Notes: generated from the sequence alone by a model not told the origin. A stretch of 64,000 nt of DNA from Algorimicrobium hallyeonense (GCF_042657385.1 NZ_JBHSLA010000002.1:248001-312000), one strand, 5' to 3'; shown: positions 50,850-60,482, counted from the stretch's first letter. Program-made: numbers and translations.

Positions 50850-53021
50850 TTATTTCTTAATGGCCTCTACCAGCTCCAATTGGTCCATGCTAACGTTGGT
50901 AGTAAACATACCATAATTTACAATAGCTTTATTTTTTTCAATACTATCAATGCTTCCAACGGCACGACCATCTTGCATGCGAACGCGATCCCCAATTTTT
51001 AAAATAGGCTTTGGAGCAGCGGGTTTGTTTTTTTCTTTTTCCTTGGCTACTTTTTTCTTTTTCCTAATAACAGCAACTGTTTTCTCGGCTTCTTGTTTAA
51101 CTTTTTCAAATTTGGCCTTTTCAGCCTTTTGTTTTTTTACCGTTGTTTTTTTACGTTTAGAATTTTCAATTTGAACCAGTTTAAATAGTTCATTCATCAA
51201 TTCGCGTTTTTGCTTATTATTGAAGTACTTCTCGGATAAATCATCAATTTTCTGACCCAAATATATGAGTCGCTGATTGCTATCATACAATTCTTGATAA
51301 CTCTCTAATTTTTTCTGGATTTTTATATTTATTTCCTCTAGCTTTTCAGCTTCAGTTTGCTTCTTGCGCTCGTTTTCTTTTAAGGATTGTTCGGTTTTCT
51401 CTAATTTTGAGCGTTCCTTTTGCAGTTTGGCTATCGTTCTATCAAAACGAACTTTCCCGCGTTCAATTTTCTTTTTGGCACGATTTATTAAACTGTAAGG
51501 AATTCCGTTTTTTTGAGCCACTTCAAAAGTAAACGAACTTCCAGCCTGTCCCAATGCTAGTTTATAGATGGGTTCCAAAGTTTTCTCGTCGAACATCATA
51601 TTAGCATTTTGCATATACGGTAATTCGTTGGCTAGAATTTTAAGATTGGAGTAGTGGGTAGTAATAATTCCAAATGCCTCACGATGATAAAATTCTTCTA
51701 AAAATGTTTCGGCTAGCGCACCTCCCAATTCTGGGTCTGATCCTGTTCCAAACTCATCAATAAGAAATAGGGTGTTTTTATTACATTTCTTCAAGAAGTA
51801 ATTCATCTGCTTTAAGCGGTAACTGTAGGTGCTTAAATGGTTTTCAATAGACTGATTATCACCAATATCTGTAATAACCCTATCAAATAAAAATACATTA
51901 CTACGTTCATGAACCGGAATTAAAAATCCAGACTGGAGCATAATTTGTAATAAACCAACAGTTTTCAACGTGATACTTTTTCCACCTGCATTGGGACCAG
52001 AAATAACAATAATCCGATTTTCTTGAGTTAATTTAATAGATTGGGAATATGTTTTTTCGTTTTTCTTTTTATTACTTAAATATAGTAAAGGATGAAAAGC
52101 GTCTCGTAAATATAGCTCGCGGTTATCACTAATTTCTGGCAAAATAGCATCCATGGATTTGGCATATTTGGCTTTGGCAGAAATAACATCAACTTGCGTT
52201 AAAAATTCTTGATACTGCTTTAATAGAGGTAAAAACGGTCTGATGAAATCGGTTAGGGATTTTAAAATACGAACAACCTCTTCATTTTCTTCATATTCCA
52301 AATTATTTAGCTCACGTGTGTATTGCAATGTGGTTTCGGGCTCTATATAAACAATGCTTCCTGTTTTACTGCCTCCCATTATGGAACCGCGCACTTTACG
52401 CCTGTACATAGCTTTAACTGCTAATACACGCTTATTATCTACTACAGATTCTCGTATATCATCCAGATATTCTAATTGATGATATGTGTGAAGTGCCGAA
52501 GAAAAACTCTGATTAATTTTCCCTTTAATTTTATTAATATCATGTCGTAACTCAAATAATAATGACGATGCATTGTCCTTTACATCACCAAAGCGATCGA
52601 TAATTGTATCAATTTCTTCAATTAACACTTTGGTCACTTCAATTTCTGAGGCAAATTCATATAAATTGGTGTAATACTCTTGAAATTTCTTTAGAAAAAG
52701 AATACTATCATTAGCCGTAATAGAAATAGATACTATTTTTTTTAAGCTATGCGCTTCTAAATAGGTGTTTTCAATTTTTAAAAGCTTTAATTCCTTGGCA
52801 ATGGTTTCAAAACCATGATTGGGAATCCGGTTATCATTTATTAAAGATGCTAAATATTCATTGGTTAATACCAAAGCTTTTATAGCAGACTCTTTATTGT
52901 TTAAAGGCGCTATTTGTAATGTAGCTTCATGACCTAAAGGAGTAATACACAACTCACTTACTTGTTGTAAAACTGTAGAAAATTCAAGATCTTGGAGTGT
53001 TTTTTCGTGAATATGTATCAT
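50850..53021 (-). CDS. mutS2: MutS2-like ATPase without the Smr nuclease domain
   Basis: The 723-aa protein has the MutS2 core: HGFETIAKEL near the start, the lever/clamp region, Walker A GPNAGGKS (342-349), Walker B LFLIDEFGTGSDPE (418-431), and then the long Glu/Lys-rich coiled coil (about 530-665). In the family this is followed by a KOW-like segment and a C-terminal Smr endonuclease domain. Here the KOW-like segment is present (IGDRVRMQDGRAVGSIDSIEKNKAIVNYG) but the protein ends at QLELVEAIKK, so the Smr domain (LDLRG...HGKGTG) is absent. Known roles elsewhere are recombination control and rescue of collided ribosomes. A TATTTTTG -7 box (53063-53070, minus strand) lies upstream. Confidence 0.9.
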   Translation of the reverse strand: MIHIHEKTLQDLEFSTVLQQVSELCITPLGHEATLQIAPLNNKESAIKALVLTNEYLASLINDNRIPNHGFETIAKELKLLKIENTYLEAHSLKKIVSISITANDSILFLKKFQEYYTNLYEFASEIEVTKVLIEEIDTIIDRFGDVKDNASSLLFELRHDINKIKGKINQSFSSALHTYHQLEYLDDIRESVVDNKRVLAVKAMYRRKVRGSIMGGSKTGSIVYIEPETTLQYTRELNNLEYEENEEVVRILKSLTDFIRPFLPLLKQYQEFLTQVDVISAKAKYAKSMDAILPEISDNRELYLRDAFHPLLYLSNKKKNEKTYSQSIKLTQENRIIVISGPNAGGKSITLKTVGLLQIMLQSGFLIPVHERSNVFLFDRVITDIGDNQSIENHLSTYSYRLKQMNYFLKKCNKNTLFLIDEFGTGSDPELGGALAETFLEEFYHREAFGIITTHYSNLKILANELPYMQNANMMFDEKTLEPIYKLALGQAGSSFTFEVAQKNGIPYSLINRAKKKIERGKVRFDRTIAKLQKERSKLEKTEQSLKENERKKQTEAEKLEEINIKIQKKLESYQELYDSNQRLIYLGQKIDDLSEKYFNNKQKRELMNELFKLVQIENSKRKKTTVKKQKAEKAKFEKVKQEAEKTVAVIRKKKKVAKEKEKNKPAAPKPILKIGDRVRMQDGRAVGSIDSIEKNKAIVNYGMFTTNVSMDQLELVEAIKK

Positions 53022-53156
53022 AAATGGTCCTTATGGAAAGGCATAACTTTTTTTTAGGATAACAAAAATACGGATTATGTTTTAAAACTAATCTAAAGTT
53101 AAAAAGTATAAGTTCATTTTATATTTATGTAGCTTTGGCTTTTTAGAAATAAATTT

Positions 53157-54122
53157 ATGAGAATATTAAAAGCCCTAATCCTACTTATTATAGTTGTGAA
53201 CTTAACATCTTGTAAAAAAGACTATTTAAAATATACGGAAAAACCGGATTATATAGCAGAACCAAATGCTAATTTAAAGCCATACTTTGATGCGTATGAT
53301 GCCTCTTTAAAACTGTGGGATATTCCGGTTGAAGAATTGTATATTCCGACTAGCTTTGGAACGGCCCATGTGGTTGTAAGCGGTCCTAGTAATGGCGAAC
53401 CCTTGGTTTTATTGCATGGTATGAACGCAACTTCAACGAGTTGGTATCCAAATGCTAAAGCACTTTCAAAAGATTATAGACTTTTAGCAATCGATTTTAT
53501 TTTGGAACCCGGAAAATCTCTTAAAACCGGAACTTTTGATGATGTTGAACAGATTGTAACTTGGTATAATGAAATTTTTGATAAGCTAAAGTTGAACGAG
53601 TTTACGCTTGTTGGTGCTTCAAGAGGTGGGTGGATTTCTATGAAAATAGCCTTATTTAACCAAGATCGGATCAAGAAAATGGTGTTATTAAGTCCTGCAC
53701 AAACTTTTATCTGGATTAGACCAAGTGCTGATTTATTGAAAAATTTAATATCACTTTTTTCTTCGGAAGAGAAACAAATAGAACAGGGCTTAAAGTCTAT
53801 GTCTAGTAATGTGGCTAATATTAATAAAACGTATTTAAAGCAATATTATAAATCGGAACGCAATGATTCTATAAATAAATTTGTTTTGGATATGCGCCCG
53901 TTTTCCAAACGAGATTTTCAGTCGTTGAAAATGCCTGTATTAGTTTTAATTGGTGATGATGATGTTATTAACAACTCCAAAACCGTTCAAATGGCTAAAA
54001 CCTTAATCCCTAAAGGTGAAGGTGAAATAATTGGTAATGCAGGACACTTTTTAACCGTTGACCAGGCGGATGTTGTAAACACAAAAATTCTCGATTTTTT
54101 AAAAGCTGACAACAGGAAATAA
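53157..54122 (+). CDS. Alpha/beta hydrolase lipoprotein
   Basis: The 321-aa protein has a lipobox (VVNLTSCKK, C19) and an alpha/beta hydrolase domain: oxyanion LLHGMNATSTSW, nucleophile elbow VGASRGGWIS with S155, probable acid in LIGDDDVINN and histidine in GNAGHFLT. Substrate unknown; the fold includes esterases, haloperoxidase-like and C-C hydrolases. Located at the periplasmic face or surface. A TAGCTTTG -7 box lies at 53130-53137. It converges on the YfcC transporter gene. Confidence 0.85.
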   Translation: MRILKALILLIIVVNLTSCKKDYLKYTEKPDYIAEPNANLKPYFDAYDASLKLWDIPVEELYIPTSFGTAHVVVSGPSNGEPLVLLHGMNATSTSWYPNAKALSKDYRLLAIDFILEPGKSLKTGTFDDVEQIVTWYNEIFDKLKLNEFTLVGASRGGWISMKIALFNQDRIKKMVLLSPAQTFIWIRPSADLLKNLISLFSSEEKQIEQGLKSMSSNVANINKTYLKQYYKSERNDSINKFVLDMRPFSKRDFQSLKMPVLVLIGDDDVINNSKTVQMAKTLIPKGEGEIIGNAGHFLTVDQADVVNTKILDFLKADNRK

Positions 54123-54134
54123 AGTATTTCAAGA

Positions 54135-55628
54135 TTATAAATACACTTGAAGTGTAATAATAATCATTGTAAAAATAGTTAGTATAAGTAGTAGCGGTAA
54201 AACAAATTTTAGCCACTTGTTATAACCCACCTTAACAATGGCTAGAGAGGCTAGAATTAACCCCGTTGGATTAATAAAAGCAAATAACCCCATGCCATAT
54301 TGGTAGCAGTTAACAATAATTTCCCGACCAAACCCAACGGTATCAGCCAAAGGCGACATGATTGGCATGGTTAAAACAGCCATTCCAGAAGAACTAGGAA
54401 TAAAAAAGGATAGTCCACTATAAATAAATAACATTGCGTTTGCAAAAACGCCTTTATTCATACCTTCGGTTGCCGTACTTGCATGATAGAGCATGGTATC
54501 GCTAATTAATCCATCATTCATTAACACGGAAACGCCACGAGCAATCCCAATAATTAAAGCCACACCTAGTAAATCTGACGCGCCTTTAACAAAGGTTTCC
54601 ACAAAAATTGTTTCTTTAATTTTTCCAATAAATCCAATTAAAATAGCTCCAACAAAAAATACCGTTGTCATTTCCACGAACCACCATTCTAATTGAGAAA
54701 CACCGTAAATCATTACAACAAAACAAAGTGTAAATACAATGAGGGTTAAGCGTAGTCTAGTGGTTAATTTTACAATGTTTTCGCTTTTAGTTCCAAAATG
54801 TGCTTCAATTTCTTCTTTTTGACTATAAATTATGGATTTAGTAGGATCCTTTTTCACTTTATTGGCATATTTTAAAATATATACAATACAAATTATAACA
54901 CCTATTATTAATGTGATAACACGACCTGTTAATCCAGTTGTCCAATTAATTCCGGCAGCATCCGAAGCTATAATTGTACTAAATGGGTTAACAGTAGAAA
55001 ACATAGTTCCAATGGATGAACCCAAATAAATAGTGGCTAATGGCACCATGGCATCATATTTTGCAGCTAAAAACATGGGAATTAAAATAGGGTAGAAGGC
55101 TATGGTTTCCTCGGCTAAACCAAAAGTGGTTCCTCCTAAAGCAATAAGTGTAGTAACCAATATAATTAATATATACTCATGGCCTTTAAGCGCTATGGCT
55201 AGCCAGGATATTCCAGCATCGAAAGCACCAGTATAGTTCATAATACCAATTAATCCACCTATTATTAATACAAGAAAAATAATATCAGAAGCTTCAATGA
55301 TTCCTTTGATTGGTGATTGAAAAAATTCCACCATACTTTGGGGTTTGGCCTCTACAACTTGATATGTGTTTGGAATAGAAATTGGTTTCCAAATATCACC
55401 TTCTGTAAACTTCTCTAAAGGGATATTTATATTTAAAGTTTTTAATGTTTCTTGAGTTGCTGGTAATGTTTCTGTTGTTTCTAAATGTGTTTTAGTAAAA
55501 CTATTACCTGCTTTATTATAGGTCAGCGTATCATATTTTCCCGCAGGAATAATCCATGTTAGCAAGGCAACGAGTCCAGCAATAATAAGTAAAATTGTTT
55601 GTGCTGTTGGAAATTTTAAATTTTTCAA
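54135..55628 (-). CDS. YfcC family (DcuC/arsenite-permease clan) transporter
   Basis: The 497-aa protein has about 12 hydrophobic helices with typical stretches: LTWIIPAGKY near the start, IIFLVLIIGGLIGIMNYTGAFDAGISWLA, TTFGLAEETIAFYPILIPMFLAAKYDAMVP, GSSIGTMFSTVNPFSTIIASDAAGI and LSFFIPSSSGMAVLTMPIMSPLAD. This matches the YfcC/C4-dicarboxylate carrier family (PF03606). Members carry short-chain or amino-acid-derived acids; the substrate here is not determined. An insertion of ~70 residues after helix 1 faces the periplasm. Confidence 0.88.
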   Translation of the reverse strand: MKNLKFPTAQTILLIIAGLVALLTWIIPAGKYDTLTYNKAGNSFTKTHLETTETLPATQETLKTLNINIPLEKFTEGDIWKPISIPNTYQVVEAKPQSMVEFFQSPIKGIIEASDIIFLVLIIGGLIGIMNYTGAFDAGISWLAIALKGHEYILIILVTTLIALGGTTFGLAEETIAFYPILIPMFLAAKYDAMVPLATIYLGSSIGTMFSTVNPFSTIIASDAAGINWTTGLTGRVITLIIGVIICIVYILKYANKVKKDPTKSIIYSQKEEIEAHFGTKSENIVKLTTRLRLTLIVFTLCFVVMIYGVSQLEWWFVEMTTVFFVGAILIGFIGKIKETIFVETFVKGASDLLGVALIIGIARGVSVLMNDGLISDTMLYHASTATEGMNKGVFANAMLFIYSGLSFFIPSSSGMAVLTMPIMSPLADTVGFGREIIVNCYQYGMGLFAFINPTGLILASLAIVKVGYNKWLKFVLPLLLILTIFTMIIITLQVYL

Positions 55629-55693
55629 GACATATTGTTTTATGGTGCTAAAGATAATATTAATTTAGTGGTGACATAAAAAATGTTCTAAAA

Positions 55694-56359
55694 ATGGAAG
55701 TGAAAATTCATGATAGTTGGAAACCGCTTTTAAAGGCGGAATTTGAAAAAGATTATTTTAAGGCATTAATGGCTTTTGTGACATCCGAATATCAAAAAAA
55801 CACCTGCTATCCGCCAGTATCTGAAATTTTTCAGGCGTTTAGTACTTGTCCATTTGAAGAAACTAAAGTTGTTATAATTGGTCAAGACCCTTATCACGGC
55901 GAAGGGCAAGCAAATGGTTTATGTTTTAGTGTCAATGAAAACACGGCACATCCTCCATCGTTAAGAAATATGTTCAAAGAATTGGAATCCGATATTAATA
56001 AACCGTATCCAGAAAGCGGCAATTTATTACATTGGGCAAAACAAGGTGTCTTGTTATTAAATGCTACATTATCCGTTAGAGCTCATGAAGCTGGTAGTCA
56101 TCAAAAGATGGGTTGGGAAACCTTTACAGATAGGGTAATTAAAACTATTAGTGATAATCAGAAAGATGTTGTGTTTTTACTTTGGGGCGGGTTTGCAAAA
56201 AAGAAATCAAAATTAATTGACACCAATAAGCATACTATTCTAACTAGCGGTCATCCTTCTCCATTAAGCGCAAATAGAGGTTTTTGGTTTGGAAATAAAC
56301 ATTTTAGTAAAACGAATGCTATTTTAGAAGGCAAAGGCTATTCACCAATAAGCTGGTAA
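55694..56359 (+). CDS. ung: Uracil-DNA glycosylase, family 1
   Basis: The 221-aa base-excision-repair enzyme has the water-activating loop GQDPYHGEGQANGLCFS (63-79, D65, Y67, H68), the ligand PPSLRNMFKEL, and the minor-groove loop HPSPLSANRG (H187). Length and motif spacing match UNG. The stop is directly followed by the stop of the converging minus-strand gene, with no spacer. Confidence 0.97.
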   Translation: MEVKIHDSWKPLLKAEFEKDYFKALMAFVTSEYQKNTCYPPVSEIFQAFSTCPFEETKVVIIGQDPYHGEGQANGLCFSVNENTAHPPSLRNMFKELESDINKPYPESGNLLHWAKQGVLLLNATLSVRAHEAGSHQKMGWETFTDRVIKTISDNQKDVVFLLWGGFAKKKSKLIDTNKHTILTSGHPSPLSANRGFWFGNKHFSKTNAILEGKGYSPISW

Positions 56360-56959
56360 TTAATTAACGGTAAAATAATAGCGACCCGCTGTGTCCGAAG
56401 CCATAATTTTTGAGCTTATAGAAATATGATCATTATTATAGGAATTAGTTGAAATATGGACTAATTCTTCACCCTCATTATAATAATTATGCGAACCAGA
56501 CAGGTAATACTTACCAGGTTCCAAAAGCTTAATCCCAAATTTATTCCTAAAAATAGTGTTGTTCAGATTGCAACGAACAAATAAACTTTGATAATCTACT
56601 GTTGTTATACCTTCAAGTACATTTAATGAGTTTTCGTTTAATTCAATTAAAGCATACGTGCCATAGGCCGTTTCTTTATATAAATTTAAATTGTAAAAAT
56701 AGAAATTCTCTTGTGAATTTAGAAGAATATAATCGGTTAGTAAAACCGTATTATTATTTACTGAAACTTGCTCATTATTAAGCATTGTTGAAATATAAAT
56801 GGTATCATTAACCTGAAAATCAATGGTATTGTTTTCTATTTGAATAACTGTATCATTTCTAACATTTGTGTTGGAATACAGATAATCGTCCTCACCAGGA
56901 CAACAAATAGAGGCACATAGAGAAATTCCCGTGAGAATTATAATCGATGCAATTTTCAT
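56360..56959 (-). CDS. Secreted or lipid-anchored protein of unknown function
   Basis: From the ATG at 56957-56959 the 199-aa protein starts MKIASIIILTGISLCASICCPGEDDYLYS; the frame extends eight codons upstream to 56983. The cysteines after a hydrophobic stretch suggest export, perhaps as a lipoprotein, though the lipobox is not canonical. The body has many Asn and Thr residues in beta-like alternation (FQVNDTIYISTML). No family recognised. Confidence 0.65.
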   Translation of the reverse strand: MKIASIIILTGISLCASICCPGEDDYLYSNTNVRNDTVIQIENNTIDFQVNDTIYISTMLNNEQVSVNNNTVLLTDYILLNSQENFYFYNLNLYKETAYGTYALIELNENSLNVLEGITTVDYQSLFVRCNLNNTIFRNKFGIKLLEPGKYYLSGSHNYYNEGEELVHISTNSYNNDHISISSKIMASDTAGRYYFTVN

Positions 56960-57021
56960 AATGTCATTTATGAGTAGATGCAAATGTCAGGGAAAGGTTG
57001 CGTAAAAAAGAAAAATAATAA

Positions 57022-57207
57022 TTAACTCCCTGTAGGTGCTAGTTGGGTTGATTCAGTAGAAACAACTCGGTTTTTAGTAACAACAAATGTTGGTCGGTTT
57101 TCAATTTTTTGGTTAACACGTTTCGTGGTTTTGTTACAGCTAAAAATTAATAATAAAAAATTAACTGCAACCAAAAAAGAGAGTAAAAAAGTAATCGTTA
57201 ATAGCAT
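57022..57207 (-). CDS. Small membrane-anchored protein, 61 aa
   Basis: MLLTITFLLSFLVAVNFLLLIFSCNK is a hydrophobic signal or anchor ending in a cysteine, followed by a short basic, polar tail (TTKRVNQKIENRPTF, ending QLAPTGS). A TATATTTG -7 box on the minus strand (57238-57245) lies 31 bases upstream, which supports expression. Unknown family; could be a small lipoprotein or a membrane microprotein. Confidence 0.5.
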   Translation of the reverse strand: MLLTITFLLSFLVAVNFLLLIFSCNKTTKRVNQKIENRPTFVVTKNRVVSTESTQLAPTGS

Positions 57208-57494
57208 AAGCGATGAATTTAATTGATCTCAAGGGGTCAAATATAATGCATTTAACTTAAGAATTATAATAATTTTAACATTTATCGATGTAAGGTTACT
57301 TTTTAAAGACGTGATTACTAGGCGCTTTAGTCTTGTTTTATTGCGAATATGTTAAAAATTGGAAAAAATTAAACACAAATGTAAAGTTAAATTAACAAAA
57401 TTTACATGAGATTCTTAAATCCATAAAAAGTTACAATTGTTATAATTGCAAATTATTGTGCTTAAAAAACCGAATTGTAATAAACGTTTAGTTT

Positions 57495-58352
57495 TTAGTG
57501 TAATTTATGAACTAACCTATCAAAAGGAACCGTTTTCGAAATAATATCCAAGGCTAATAACTGCTCTTGGATTTTGTTGATAGTAGCTTCATCTATGGCA
57601 CTTTGCGACCATTCCGTTAATGATAGCCACTCCTTAACATCTTCTAATTTCTGATCATATCGTGATGCAATGACTTGATCAATATTCGGAAGTGTTTTGA
57701 AGTTTTTTGTACACTTATTTATAATATTTAAAATGGTTTGTAATTCCGTGGAATGATTTTCAATAAAATGATCACTAACGGCAATTACAAAACAAGGCCA
57801 AGGCGTAGGGCAATTACCTAATCGTCTAAAAACGCCTTTGTCTACTATGGGTTTAGTCATAAATTTTTCCCACATAAAATAATCTGCCGAATTATTTGAA
57901 AGTGCTTCAACAGCACCTTCTAAATTTTTTACGACTTCAAAGTGTAAGTCTTTAGTAGTATCCCAATTATTATTTTGAGCATTGATATAAGCCATTAAAT
58001 GCGATCCAGAACCATACCGACTAATAGCAGCTTTAGTTCCTTTTATATCATTAAGTGACTGGTGTGGTGAATTTGCTCCGACATGAATTCCCCATATTAA
58101 TGGGGTTTCTACAAAGGTTTGAACAATTTTAGAAGGATTTCCCTCTATAATATCTTTAATAATTCCTTCCGTTAGAATAACAGCAATATCAATATCCCCT
58201 TTGCGTAAGGCTTTACTCATTGCACCAGTCCCACCAGGATAATCATGCCAACGTAAATTGATGTTCTCTTGTTTATAATCGCCATTTTTCAATGTTAAAT
58301 ACCAAGCCAAATTGAAATGTTCTGGAACACCACCTATTTTTACCGTTTTCAT
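57495..58352 (-). CDS. NMT1/SsuA-like substrate-binding-fold protein without signal peptide
   Basis: The 285-aa protein has the type II periplasmic-binding fold: KIGGVPEHFNLAWYLTLKNG at the start, then PGGTGAMSKALRKGDIDIAVILTEGII, IVQTFVETPLIWGIHV, KAAISRYGSGSHLMAYINAQ and VGAV-type lobes. It starts directly with MKTVKIGGVPE, so it has no signal peptide and should stay in the cytoplasm, unlike ABC-transporter binding proteins. There is no permease or ATPase next to it. It overlaps the nucleoside phosphorylase gene by 4 bases. Cytoplasmic relatives include the THI5/MqnA-type enzymes, so an enzymatic role is possible; I cannot tell which. Confidence 0.78.
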   Translation of the reverse strand: MKTVKIGGVPEHFNLAWYLTLKNGDYKQENINLRWHDYPGGTGAMSKALRKGDIDIAVILTEGIIKDIIEGNPSKIVQTFVETPLIWGIHVGANSPHQSLNDIKGTKAAISRYGSGSHLMAYINAQNNNWDTTKDLHFEVVKNLEGAVEALSNNSADYFMWEKFMTKPIVDKGVFRRLGNCPTPWPCFVIAVSDHFIENHSTELQTILNIINKCTKNFKTLPNIDQVIASRYDQKLEDVKEWLSLTEWSQSAIDEATINKIQEQLLALDIISKTVPFDRLVHKLH

Positions 58353-59221
58353 AATGTTATCATTTTATCCAAGGTGTAAATAATCAAATTCTCAACTACT
58401 TTTTTCGGGTCTTTACTGAACGTTCCATTCGCCCGATTTGCAATTATGGCATTTAGTGATAGCGCCTGATGGCCTAATAATTTTGACAATCCGTATATGG
58501 CAGATGTTTCCATTTCTAAATTTGAAATCCGATTGTTTTCAAAATCAAATGAATCCATTTTAGAATTTAAATCGGCATCCTGAACAGGTAATCGCAACAC
58601 GCGACCTTGTGGTCCATAGAAACCAACAGCTGTTGCTGTAATACCTGTGAACGTTTTTTCTGAAGAAAAATGGTTTTGTAATTTGGCACTATTGGCAATA
58701 AAAAGAGGTCTGGATTTATTACTATGCCAATTTGTATGATTAATAAACGCCGTTTCAATTTCAGGATTCGTAAACTCATCTATTTGATAAAAATGAAGTA
58801 AACCAGTTAAATCTAACCCATGGGAGCCAATAACGAAACTATCAACTGGTATGTCATGTTGTAAAGAGCCGGATGTTCCAACCCTAACAATGTTTAACGA
58901 TGTTAAGTCCTTTTTTGGCTGACGTGTTTGTAAATCAATATTTACCAAGGCATCCAGTTCATTCATAACAATATCAATATTATCTGGACCTATTCCGGTA
59001 GATAAAACGGTTAATCGTTTTCCTCTATAAATACCAGTTTGCGTTTTAAATTCACGTTTCTGAGTGGTAAATTCAATAGAATCAAAATGTTTAGTAATTT
59101 TCTCTACACGATCCTGATCACCAACAAAAATTATGGTGTTTGAAATATTCTCTGGTTTTAAATTTAGATGATAAACACTTCCATCTGGATTTAATATCAG
59201 TTCAGATTCTTTTATTGGCAT
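58349..59221 (-). CDS. Nucleoside phosphorylase family protein
   Basis: The 290-aa protein belongs to the PNP/UDP phosphorylase-1 superfamily: FVGDQDRVEKITKHFD, VLSTGIGPDNIDIVMNEL, IVRVGTSGSLQHDIPVDSFVIGSH and NLEMETSAIYGLSKLLG (the E in EMETS binds ribose). The superfamily cleaves purine or pyrimidine nucleosides with phosphate or water. The substrate is not clear, as it differs from textbook DeoD, Udp and Pfs at the ends. Located between the DUF1835 gene (3 bases away) and the binding-fold gene (overlap 4). Confidence 0.86.
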   Translation of the reverse strand: MPIKESELILNPDGSVYHLNLKPENISNTIIFVGDQDRVEKITKHFDSIEFTTQKREFKTQTGIYRGKRLTVLSTGIGPDNIDIVMNELDALVNIDLQTRQPKKDLTSLNIVRVGTSGSLQHDIPVDSFVIGSHGLDLTGLLHFYQIDEFTNPEIETAFINHTNWHSNKSRPLFIANSAKLQNHFSSEKTFTGITATAVGFYGPQGRVLRLPVQDADLNSKMDSFDFENNRISNLEMETSAIYGLSKLLGHQALSLNAIIANRANGTFSKDPKKVVENLIIYTLDKMITL

Positions 59222-59224
59222 GTT

Positions 59225-60151
59225 TTATTTTTTTATAAGTTCGTTATGTTTGGTGCTGTAATAAAAATCTAATCGGTTAACACCACCAAATACCGTATTG
59301 TTGTTAATTTCTGGAGCAAAGTTTCGTAAACCAATAAGGGCTTCATGACCTTTTCGGTTTAATGTGATACTGTTTTCTGTTTCCTCAAAAAACAGGGACA
59401 ATGTTTTAATTAATTCATGAATTTGAATATCACTATAGCCATAATATCCTTGAAAATTTAAGGCATAACCAACTAAATGACCTCTAGATTTAACATCTTT
59501 ATCACGAACGATAGTTAAAATGTTTTTCTCTAGTACGCCCAAACCACTTTTTAAATTTGGGAAGCGTTTTAAATGGGCTTTAAGGCAACTATTCAAATAA
59601 AGAAATGACGATTTTTTAACAATATATGGTTTTAGCAAATTATGATCTTTGCCACAGTATATATGCCAAACGGATCTTGCTATTTCAATATCTGAATCTT
59701 GTAGCAACACTTTTTTATCATAATGATCTAAAAGCTGGTTTGCCGTTAATTCTGATAATCCTTTTAAGTTTTTTTCACCTTCTATACGTCCGCTACAGAC
59801 TAAATAGAGGGGTAAATTTACTTTCCTTTCTTGAAGTAATTTTATAACACCCAATAAATTAATATGGCAAAACAAATCATATTCAAACCAAAGAACTATT
59901 TCCGAAAACATGTCTGCTTGGTCTAAAACCGCTAATTCATTTTTTATTTCTTCTTCGTTAATCTCAATACCATACACATTTTTTAGAAACGCTTTTCGGG
60001 TATCTATAAAACGTTGTGAATCAATTTGAACAGGTGTAGGACCATCACACAACATTTCTTGCCACGTTAAAAAAGTGCCTTTAACATCCAAATCTTGTAA
60101 ATAGTTTGTTAAATGCGTGCCATTAGTTATATGAAGGGAACCTCTTTTCAT
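59225..60151 (-). CDS. DUF1835 family protein
   Basis: The 308-aa protein starts MKRGSLHITNGTHLTNYLQDLDVKGTFLTWQEMLCDGPTP, the typical DUF1835 N-terminus (HITNG..., W..ML..GP). The middle IVLWFEYDLFCHINLLGVIKLLQER and the C-terminal winged-helix-like region (DIQIHELIKTLSLFFEET, ENSITLNRKGHEALIG) complete the family architecture. The function is unknown. Its start overlaps the YciH-like stop by one base (TGATG), and it is in the middle of a five-gene operon. Confidence 0.88.
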   Translation of the reverse strand: MKRGSLHITNGTHLTNYLQDLDVKGTFLTWQEMLCDGPTPVQIDSQRFIDTRKAFLKNVYGIEINEEEIKNELAVLDQADMFSEIVLWFEYDLFCHINLLGVIKLLQERKVNLPLYLVCSGRIEGEKNLKGLSELTANQLLDHYDKKVLLQDSDIEIARSVWHIYCGKDHNLLKPYIVKKSSFLYLNSCLKAHLKRFPNLKSGLGVLEKNILTIVRDKDVKSRGHLVGYALNFQGYYGYSDIQIHELIKTLSLFFEETENSITLNRKGHEALIGLRNFAPEINNNTVFGGVNRLDFYYSTKHNELIKK

Positions 60152-60480
60152 CAGCCTCCAACACGTTTAACTTGAAACCCTTTCTCTTTTAAAATGGTCA
60201 TTATTTTATCGCGATAATCGCCTTGAATAATAATTTTATCATCTTTAAAACTGCCTCCAACACTTAAGGTTGTTTTTAGTTCTTTTGCCAAGGCCTTAAA
60301 ATCTTCGGTAGCACCAGTATAACCATCAAGAATGGTTATTGGCTTACCTTTACGTTTTTCATATTTGCATAAAATGGGATCATCTTGAATCCACAAACCT
60401 TTGCTTGTATCTGCTGTAGCTTCAGATTCTTCTTCAATATGTTCTGGAAAAAGATTCTTTAATTGATCTTGTAAATCCAT
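60151..60480 (-). CDS. SUI1/YciH family translation factor-like protein
   Basis: The 109-aa protein has an N-terminal acidic linker and a SUI1 domain (about 35-105): YEKRKGKPITILDGYTGATEDFKALAKELKTTLSVGGSFKDDKIIIQGDYRDKIMTILKEKGF. SVGGSFKDDKIIIQGD is the diagnostic loop. It is the bacterial counterpart of eIF1, thought to influence initiation-codon choice; the function in bacteria is poorly defined. Placed 2 bases after the oxygenase gene and directly before DUF1835. Confidence 0.92.
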   Translation of the reverse strand: MDLQDQLKNLFPEHIEEESEATADTSKGLWIQDDPILCKYEKRKGKPITILDGYTGATEDFKALAKELKTTLSVGGSFKDDKIIIQGDYRDKIMTILKEKGFQVKRVGG

Positions 60481-60482
60481 AT

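Noticed and set aside
57495..59221. Futalosine (menaquinone) pathway reading of the phosphorylase plus binding-fold pair (MqnB with MqnA/MqnD)
   Set aside because: The folds are shared, but no radical-SAM mqnC or mqnE gene is present and the phosphorylase does not show a clear MqnB profile. It cannot be excluded without alignment.
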